Positions 7,514 through 11,785 of a DNA stretch of 11,785 nt are shown here, one piece after another. The translations under genes and the position numbers were made by a program. The first letter of the stretch is position 1. Every line of letters begins with the position of its first letter. Source of the stretch: Butyricicoccus sp. (GTDB lineage Bacteria; Bacillota; Clostridia; Oscillospirales; Butyricicoccaceae); the NCBI GenBank assembly GCA_031293105.1, contig JAUMSA010000179.1:1-11785 (forward strand). Direction: 5' to 3'. The notes under the pieces are model-generated. The model was not told where the DNA came from. It worked only from the letters and a program-made list of their open reading frames with translations, and did no database searches.

Positions 7514-8553
7514 GCAAGACCGAAATCAAATGTCTCAGCGTGGATGAACTCAAACAAGCCTTGGTGGAAATGGGGGAAAAGCCCTTTCGGGCCAAACCCA
7601 TTTTCAAATGGCTGCATACTCCAGTGAGTTCGTTTGAGGAGATGACCGACCAGTCCAAAGCGTTGCGCGAACGGTTGGCGGAACGGTTTGAACTGACAGT
7701 GCCCCATGTGGAGCGCAAACAGCAATCCAAGATCGATGGAACAATCAAATATCTCTGGCGCATGCGGGAAGGCGACTGTGTAGAAAGCGTACTCATGCGT
7801 TATGAACATGGCAACACGATCTGCGTATCGACGCAGGTCGGTTGCCGGATGGGCTGTAAATTTTGCGCTTCCGGTTTGCTCGGGCTGAAACGCAATCTAT
7901 CGGCCGGGGAGATTCTCGATCAGGTTTTATTTGCAGAAAAGGATTCGGGTCTGAAAATCAGCAATATCGTGCTGATGGGCACCGGAGAGCCGCTGGATAA
8001 CTATGACAATGTTTTAAAATTCCTGCATTTGGTATCCTGCGCGGAAGGGATTCAGATTGGACAGCGGCATATCTCCTTGTCAACCAGCGGATTAGCTGAT
8101 AAAATAGAAACGTTGGCAGGAGAAAAATTGCAGATCACATTATCCATTTCTCTGCATGCACCGGATAATGAAAGCCGTGGGAAGATCATGCCGGTCAACC
8201 GCAGCTATCCGATCGAACGGCTGATGCAGGCCTGCCGATATTATTTTGACACAACCGGACGCCGGATTTCGTATGAATATGCCATGTCCCGCGGAATCAG
8301 CGACCGGCCGTGGCAGGCCGAAAAATTGGCAGCACTTCTGCGTGGCCGGCCTTGTCATGTGAATTTGATCCCACTCAATCCGGTGAAGGAAAGTCCGATA
8401 CAGCCTTCCACCCGGGAGGCCGTCCGGCGATTCCAGCAGATTTTAGAGAAAAACGGGGTGACTGCAACCGTGCGCCGCCGTTTGGGACCAGACATCGATG
8501 CGGCTTGCGGCCAATTGCGCCGTAGGACACTAGAAGAAGGTGATAGACAATGA
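7510..8553 (+). CDS. rlmN: Dual-specificity 23S rRNA/tRNA adenine-C2 methyltransferase RlmN
   Basis: 347-residue radical SAM enzyme that methylates C2 of adenosine, classically A2503 of 23S rRNA and A37 of some tRNAs. The 4Fe-4S cluster cysteines are Cys112, Cys116 and Cys119 in the CxxxCxxC motif GCRMGCKFC. The two mechanistic cysteines are also seen: Cys105 (CVSTQVG), which would correspond to E. coli Cys118, and Cys333 (DAACGQL), which would correspond to Cys355. MGTGEPLDN at 156-164 is the SAM-binding GGE-like segment, and ISLSTSG and LSISLHAP follow as in the family. The ATG at 7510 overlaps the rsmB stop and has AAGGAG at 7498-7503; an in-frame GTG at 7423 would add 29 unrelated residues lying inside rsmB. 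Absence of Cfr-specific features and the housekeeping context favour RlmN over the resistance enzyme Cfr. Confidence 0.97.
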   Translation: MSKTEIKCLSVDELKQALVEMGEKPFRAKPIFKWLHTPVSSFEEMTDQSKALRERLAERFELTVPHVERKQQSKIDGTIKYLWRMREGDCVESVLMRYEHGNTICVSTQVGCRMGCKFCASGLLGLKRNLSAGEILDQVLFAEKDSGLKISNIVLMGTGEPLDNYDNVLKFLHLVSCAEGIQIGQRHISLSTSGLADKIETLAGEKLQITLSISLHAPDNESRGKIMPVNRSYPIERLMQACRYYFDTTGRRISYEYAMSRGISDRPWQAEKLAALLRGRPCHVNLIPLNPVKESPIQPSTREAVRRFQQILEKNGVTATVRRRLGPDIDAACGQLRRRTLEEGDRQ

Positions 8554-9299
8554 TCGCTTGTGGTAACACTCATAAAGGCATGGTCCGTCCGACCAATCAG
8601 GACAACTATGCGGTCGAAGTATTTGAAGAACTCGATACGGCGCTTTTGGTCGTCTGTGACGGTATGGGCGGCGCGAATGCCGGTAATGTAGCCAGTCGGT
8701 TTGCACTGGATGAATTCCTCATCCAAATGCGTGAAGGAATTCGGACGGATATGGAACAGACTGATGCAGAAGATTTGCTGCGCGTGGCAGCCCAGTCGGC
8801 TAATCAGTCGGTTTTTGAGCTGTCCATCAAGCAACCGGAATTTCGCGGGATGGGAACAACACTCGTCTGTGCTTTGGTGCAGGGAGATCACGCGGAAATT
8901 CTGAATGTAGGCGACAGCCGCGCTTATCGGATTCATGGCGATACCATCGAACAATTGACCGAAGACCATTCCTATGTGCAGGAGATGGTGCGAAAAGGGA
9001 AGATTACCAAAGAGGAGTCCCGGTATCATCCCCATAAGAATTTGATTACACGTGCGGTCGGGGTCGACGCATTTGTTGACAGCGATTTGTTTCGTTATAC
9101 ATTGGAGCCGGACGACGTTTTATTGCTTTGTTCGGATGGACTATGCGGTATGGTAGAAGACGACCAAATCGCCCGCATCGTTTCGGATGCCAGCTCGTTA
9201 GAGCAGGCGGTGGATGACCTCATTGGATGCGCATGCCAAAAGGGTGGCGTGGACAATATCACCGTGGTTTTGTATCGCCGCGGCGCTTTAGCCGAATAA
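8550..9299 (+). CDS. stp: PP2C-family Ser/Thr protein phosphatase (Stp/PrpC)
   Basis: 249-residue soluble metal-dependent phosphatase, expected to reverse phosphorylation by the kinase encoded next. PP2C motifs appear in order: Arg13 and NQDN at 16-19 near the N-terminus, VCDGMGG at 35-41 with metal ligand Asp37, GMGTTLVCA at 100-108, NVGDSRAYR at 119-127, SDGLCGMV at 195-202 with Asp196, and GGVDNITVV at 232-240 with Asp235. Length matches bacterial PrpC proteins of about 250 residues, with no regulatory extension. It overlaps rlmN by ATGA with AAGGTGA at 8537-8543 as ribosome binding site, and lies 15 bases before the kinase gene, the usual phosphatase-kinase pair of Firmicutes. The gene symbol follows common use (stp in streptococci and staphylococci, prpC in Bacillus). 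Confidence 0.97.
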   Translation: MIACGNTHKGMVRPTNQDNYAVEVFEELDTALLVVCDGMGGANAGNVASRFALDEFLIQMREGIRTDMEQTDAEDLLRVAAQSANQSVFELSIKQPEFRGMGTTLVCALVQGDHAEILNVGDSRAYRIHGDTIEQLTEDHSYVQEMVRKGKITKEESRYHPHKNLITRAVGVDAFVDSDLFRYTLEPDDVLLLCSDGLCGMVEDDQIARIVSDASSLEQAVDDLIGCACQKGGVDNITVVLYRRGALAE

Positions 9300-9314
9300 G
9301 GAGAGAAGGAACGT

Positions 9315-11372
9315 ATGGATAAATACATTGGAACCGTTCTTGGGGGCCGCTACGAGATCTTGGACGTGCTCGGTGTCGGCGGCATGGCGATCGTATATAA
9401 GGCGTATTGCCGGGTGCTCAACCGGTACGTTGCGATCAAAATGCTCAAGGAAGAATTTTCCCAAGATGAGGAATTTCGTCGGCGGTTCTATAATGAATCG
9501 CAGGCGGTTGCCAAGCTTTCGCATAATAATATCGTTGCTATCTATGATGTTGTGCACTCGGATGGGCTGGACTACATCGTCATGGAGCTCATTGATGGCA
9601 TTTCCCTAAAGGAATATCTGCAAAAGAAGGGACACCTGTCTTGGCAGGAAACCGTTTTCTTTGCGCAGCAGATTGCCCGTGCGCTCGAACATGCGCATAG
9701 CCGGGGCATTATCCACCAGGACATCAAGCCTCACAATATTATGCTGCTACGGGACGGCACGGCCAAAGTAACGGATTTCGGTATTGCGCGCCTGGAAAGC
9801 AATCAGGAGACCCGCGTGATGCAGGAAGCCATTGGTTCGGTGCATTATATTGCCCCCGAACAGGCCAAGGGTTCCCCCATTGATGCACGTGCTGATCTTT
9901 ATTCGCTGGGTGTTGTGATGTATGAAATGCTGACCGGCAAATTGCCTTTTGAGGGTGATTCGGCAGTTGCCATTGTCATGCAGCATATCAACTCGGTGCC
10001 GATGATGCCCAGTGAGATTATGCCGGGTATCCCCAAGGGCATGGATGATATTGTCATGCACGCAATGTGCCCGAACGTTTCCAAGCGGTATGCGACCGCA
10101 CAGGAACTGTACAATGATTTGGAACGCCTCAAGCAGAATCCAAATGTGCAATTTGATTATTCCCTGCATGATACCCGTGGGGCTGGTGCTTTGCTGGACG
10201 AGACGCGTGCGATTTCTTATGAACGGCATCCGTCTGCGGCCGATATGCCGCGTACTTCCTCGTCCCATCGCAGATCGGAAGAAGCAACACAAGCTGCCCA
10301 AGGGGAGGAGTATGCCCCGCGCCGCCCAAGAAAGAAGAAGTCTAAATCTCCTATGGCATTGGCTGGAATTGTGGTGGGCATCATTGCGGTCATTGCGATT
10401 GTTGCCGGCATCTTTTTAATCAAGCCGAGCGGAAGCGAAAAGATTGCAGTTCCAAACTTTGTTGGTATGGATATTGATCAGGTGTTGGCCGAACAGGATG
10501 GCAAATATGCGGACTTCTATTTAGCAGAAGCTGACAAACGTGAATATGACCCCAAATATAAAGAAGGTCAAATTATCAGTCAGGACCCAAAAGAAGGGGA
10601 AAAGGTAACCAAGGGCACCAAGATTGTCTTGACCGTCTGCGGTACGAAGGATGATCAGGAGAATCAGGAAGGTTATACGCTGATCGACTTCTCGGATATG
10701 GAACTCAGTGAGGTCGAACGCTTGCTCAAGCAAAATGATCTGGAAGATGCCTATAAGATTGTCGAGGAAGCGAGCGATGAGATCGAGAAAGGCCGTGTCA
10801 TTCGGACCGATCCCGGCAAGGGTACCAAGGTGACTAAGGATGATACCATTACCATCTATGTCAGCACTGGTAAGGAACAAGAGACAGTAAAGGTGCCGGA
10901 CGTCACCGGTATGACGCTGGATAAGGCAAAGGATATGCTCAAGTCGTACGGCTTGACGGTGGGTGAAACCCATAATGAGGAAAGCGATAGTCCGGTCGGT
11001 CAAGTATTCCGTCAATCGATTGAAGAAGGCACAAAAGTTGCGGAAGGTAGCTCTGTTGATCTGTATATCAGTAAGGGCAAGACCGAAACGACGACCGAGC
11101 CTGATAATAACAACCAAGGCGGCAATAGCGGGACAACATCCAATTCGAACGAACCCAGTGGTTCACAGACCGGTACAGCCGAGGTTCCGGTGACATTGCC
11201 GGATACCGAATCCTGTCATGTTGTGATCTATTTGGGAAATGAAAAGCTAGCCGATAAGACGCTTCCAGGCGGCGATGTGCAGGTCATTCAAGTGACTGGG
11301 CCGAAGGGCGATCAGATGTTGGACGTTTATATTGATGGCAATAAGACATCCGGCACTTACACGTTTAATTAA
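9315..11372 (+). CDS. prkC: PASTA-domain membrane Ser/Thr protein kinase (PrkC/StkP type)
   Basis: 685-residue transmembrane kinase that senses cell-wall fragments through outer PASTA repeats and phosphorylates cytoplasmic targets. The kinase domain (about 13-275) has the glycine loop GVGGMA at 20-25, Lys42 (AIKML), Glu61, a catalytic loop read as HQDIKPHN at 134-141, DFGIAR at 154-159 and GSVHYIAPEQ at 174-183. The Arg of HRD is Gln here, and the activation loop between DFG and GSVHY holds only Ser162 and Thr166 as hydroxyl residues. A linker follows with basic residues RRPRKKKSK (336-344), a membrane helix at about 347-369, and three PASTA-like repeats at about 376-443, 453-519 and 523-588. 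The second has lost the VPD start. A Thr/Asn/Gly/Ser linker (590-622) leads to a C-terminal beta-rich domain (about 623-685). AAGGAG at 9298-9303 and AGAAGGA at 9304-9310 precede the ATG. Confidence 0.97.
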   Translation: MDKYIGTVLGGRYEILDVLGVGGMAIVYKAYCRVLNRYVAIKMLKEEFSQDEEFRRRFYNESQAVAKLSHNNIVAIYDVVHSDGLDYIVMELIDGISLKEYLQKKGHLSWQETVFFAQQIARALEHAHSRGIIHQDIKPHNIMLLRDGTAKVTDFGIARLESNQETRVMQEAIGSVHYIAPEQAKGSPIDARADLYSLGVVMYEMLTGKLPFEGDSAVAIVMQHINSVPMMPSEIMPGIPKGMDDIVMHAMCPNVSKRYATAQELYNDLERLKQNPNVQFDYSLHDTRGAGALLDETRAISYERHPSAADMPRTSSSHRRSEEATQAAQGEEYAPRRPRKKKSKSPMALAGIVVGIIAVIAIVAGIFLIKPSGSEKIAVPNFVGMDIDQVLAEQDGKYADFYLAEADKREYDPKYKEGQIISQDPKEGEKVTKGTKIVLTVCGTKDDQENQEGYTLIDFSDMELSEVERLLKQNDLEDAYKIVEEASDEIEKGRVIRTDPGKGTKVTKDDTITIYVSTGKEQETVKVPDVTGMTLDKAKDMLKSYGLTVGETHNEESDSPVGQVFRQSIEEGTKVAEGSSVDLYISKGKTETTTEPDNNNQGGNSGTTSNSNEPSGSQTGTAEVPVTLPDTESCHVVIYLGNEKLADKTLPGGDVQVIQVTGPKGDQMLDVYIDGNKTSGTYTFN

Positions 11373-11377
11373 AGGAG
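11371..11377 (+). promoter_or_regulatory. Ribosome binding site of rsgA deciding a TTG start
   Basis: AAAGGAG overlaps the last bases of the prkC stop codon (11370-11372) and lies 8 bases before TTG at 11386. No in-frame ATG or GTG lies between it and the conserved N-terminal sequence, so TTG is the most likely start. It is the only coding sequence of the window that appears to start with a codon other than ATG. Confidence 0.85.
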
Positions 11378-11385
11378 CGTGTGCA

Positions 11386-11785
11386 TTGGAAAAACAAGGA
11401 ACGATTTTAAAGGGCATCGGCGGTTTCTACTATGTAGATACCGCCGATGGCGTTATAGAATGTAAAGCACGCGGGAAATTTCGCAAGACCGTCGGTAAAC
11501 CGATGGTGGGTGACCGTGTGAAAATCGAAATGCAGCCCGATGGCACCGGGTACTTAATGGAGATTGCGCCACGGCGCAATTATTTGATCCGGCCGGCGCT
11601 AGCCAATATTGATTTGCTGGTCGCGGTCGCTTCGGCGGCGCCTCCGATGACCGACCCGTTTTTGGTCGATAAAGTTATCGCGATTGCTGAAAATAAAGGC
11701 ATTGAACCCTTGGTGGTGGTCAATAAGACCGACCTCAATCCAGGGGCGGAGTGGCTAGAAACGTATCACTTGGCAGGCATTGATG
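11386..11785 (+). CDS. rsgA: Ribosome small subunit biogenesis GTPase RsgA (CpgA), 5' part only
   Basis: First 133 residues of a circularly permuted GTPase that takes part in late 30S subunit maturation; the gene continues beyond the window. The N-terminal OB-fold covers about residues 1-65 and includes the family pieces GIGGFYYVD at 10-18, CKARGKFRK at 26-34 and VGDRVKIE at 41-48. The GTPase part begins ANIDLLVAVASA and shows the G4 motif NKTD at 113-116 early in the protein, which fits the permuted G4-G5-G1-G2-G3 order; G1 and the zinc region lie outside. The start is TTG at 11386 with AAAGGAG at 11371-11377, spacing 8; nearby GTG codons at 11379 and 11381 are in other frames. The gene follows prkC by 13 bases. 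In B. subtilis this GTPase is a PrkC substrate. A strong hairpin lies at codons 10-22. Confidence 0.96.
   Translation, partial: MEKQGTILKGIGGFYYVDTADGVIECKARGKFRKTVGKPMVGDRVKIEMQPDGTGYLMEIAPRRNYLIRPALANIDLLVAVASAAPPMTDPFLVDKVIAIAENKGIEPLVVVNKTDLNPGAEWLETYHLAGID
11415..11449 (+). other. Long inverted repeat/hairpin inside early rsgA
   Basis: CATCGGCGGT (11415-11424) pairs perfectly with ACCGCCGATG (11440-11449). After one T/T mismatch (11425/11439) a second stem of 5 pairs continues, TCTAC (11426-11430) with GTAGA (11434-11438), closed by the loop TAT (11431-11433). In RNA this gives 15 of 16 paired positions around a 3-base loop. No U-run follows, so it is not an ordinary intrinsic terminator. 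It starts 30 bases into the TTG-initiated gene. The protein segment it encodes is conserved in the family, so part of the symmetry may come from coding constraint. Function unknown. Confidence 0.7.

Larger units (their letters stand above)
17..11785 (+). other. Probable single transcription unit rpoZ to rsgA
   Basis: Eleven genes run in one direction. Junctions are: rpoZ/coaBC overlap 4, coaBC/priA gap 5, priA/def gap 19, def/fmt overlap 4, fmt/protease gap 34, protease/rsmB overlap 8, rsmB/rlmN overlap 4, rlmN/stp overlap 4, stp/prkC gap 15, prkC/rsgA gap 13. No hairpin followed by a T-run was seen at any junction, and no convincing -35/-10 pair in the gaps. The order matches the conserved Firmicutes cluster. 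Promoters inside coding sequence cannot be excluded. Confidence 0.75.

Noticed and set aside
8712..8742. 8-pair inverted repeat GAATTCCT/AGGAATTC in the phosphatase gene
   Set aside because: Internal to coding sequence, 15-base loop, no T-run; within what chance gives in 11.8 kb.
8355..9035. 226-codon open frame on the minus strand
   Set aside because: It lies opposite the end of rlmN and the first half of the phosphatase gene, both with full family motifs. Its translation has no recognisable domain, so it is a shadow of coding bias.
9747..10301. 184-codon minus-strand frame inside the kinase gene
   Set aside because: Antisense to conserved kinase motifs, no recognisable product.
10521..11117. 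198-codon open frame on the minus strand under the PASTA region
   Set aside because: Its hydrophobic translation mirrors the charged Lys/Glu/Asp codons of the PASTA repeats; no ribosome site or domain supports it.
1..11785. A mobile element, CRISPR array, phage, defence or other novel system
   Set aside because: No direct repeats, transposase, integrase, tRNA or attachment-like sequence was seen. Every gene belongs to a known housekeeping family in a conserved order.

Overview
The window is a dense, single-strand block of housekeeping genes from a low-GC-lineage Gram-positive bacterium, most likely a class Clostridia member (Ruminococcaceae/Oscillospiraceae-like). The gene order rpoZ-coaBC-priA-def-fmt-rsmB-rlmN-stp-prkC-rsgA is the classic Firmicutes order known from Bacillus subtilis. 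The clostridial touches are a membrane zinc protease of the YugP family set between fmt and rsmB, the kinase's extra C-terminal domain, and a moderately GC-rich sequence. The assignment to a family is inference; no species can be named from the sequence.

Layout, all on the + strand: 17-346 RNA polymerase omega; 343-1551 CoaBC (coenzyme A synthesis); 1557-4013 PriA (replication restart helicase); 4033-4515 peptide deformylase; 4512-5435 methionyl-tRNA formyltransferase; 5470-6174 YugP-like membrane zinc peptidase; 6167-7513 RsmB (16S rRNA m5C methyltransferase); 7510-8553 RlmN (radical SAM rRNA/tRNA m2A methyltransferase); 8550-9299 PP2C phosphatase; 9315-11372 PASTA Ser/Thr kinase; 11386 to the window end, RsgA (ribosome-assembly GTPase), cut off by the window edge. 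Five of the ten junctions overlap (four by ATGA, one by 8 bases) and the largest gap is 34 bases. No internal terminator or convincing promoter is visible, so the block looks like one long transcription unit with strong translational coupling. No stretch over 300 bases lacks a gene.

Functionally the genes join transcription (omega), CoA supply, replication restart, N-terminal formylation and deformylation of new proteins, ribosomal RNA methylation, and a phosphatase/kinase pair next to the ribosome-assembly GTPase. RsgA (CpgA) is a known PrkC substrate in B. subtilis, so the last three genes probably form a signalling-to-ribosome module.

I found no previously undescribed system here. The items most worth a second look are: a strong hairpin just inside the rsgA coding sequence, which starts with TTG; a kinase with HQD in place of HRD and a Thr-poor activation loop; the C-terminal domain of that kinase; the YugP-family protease embedded in a translation operon; a 29-residue acidic tail on omega; and DEEQ in place of DEEH in PriA.
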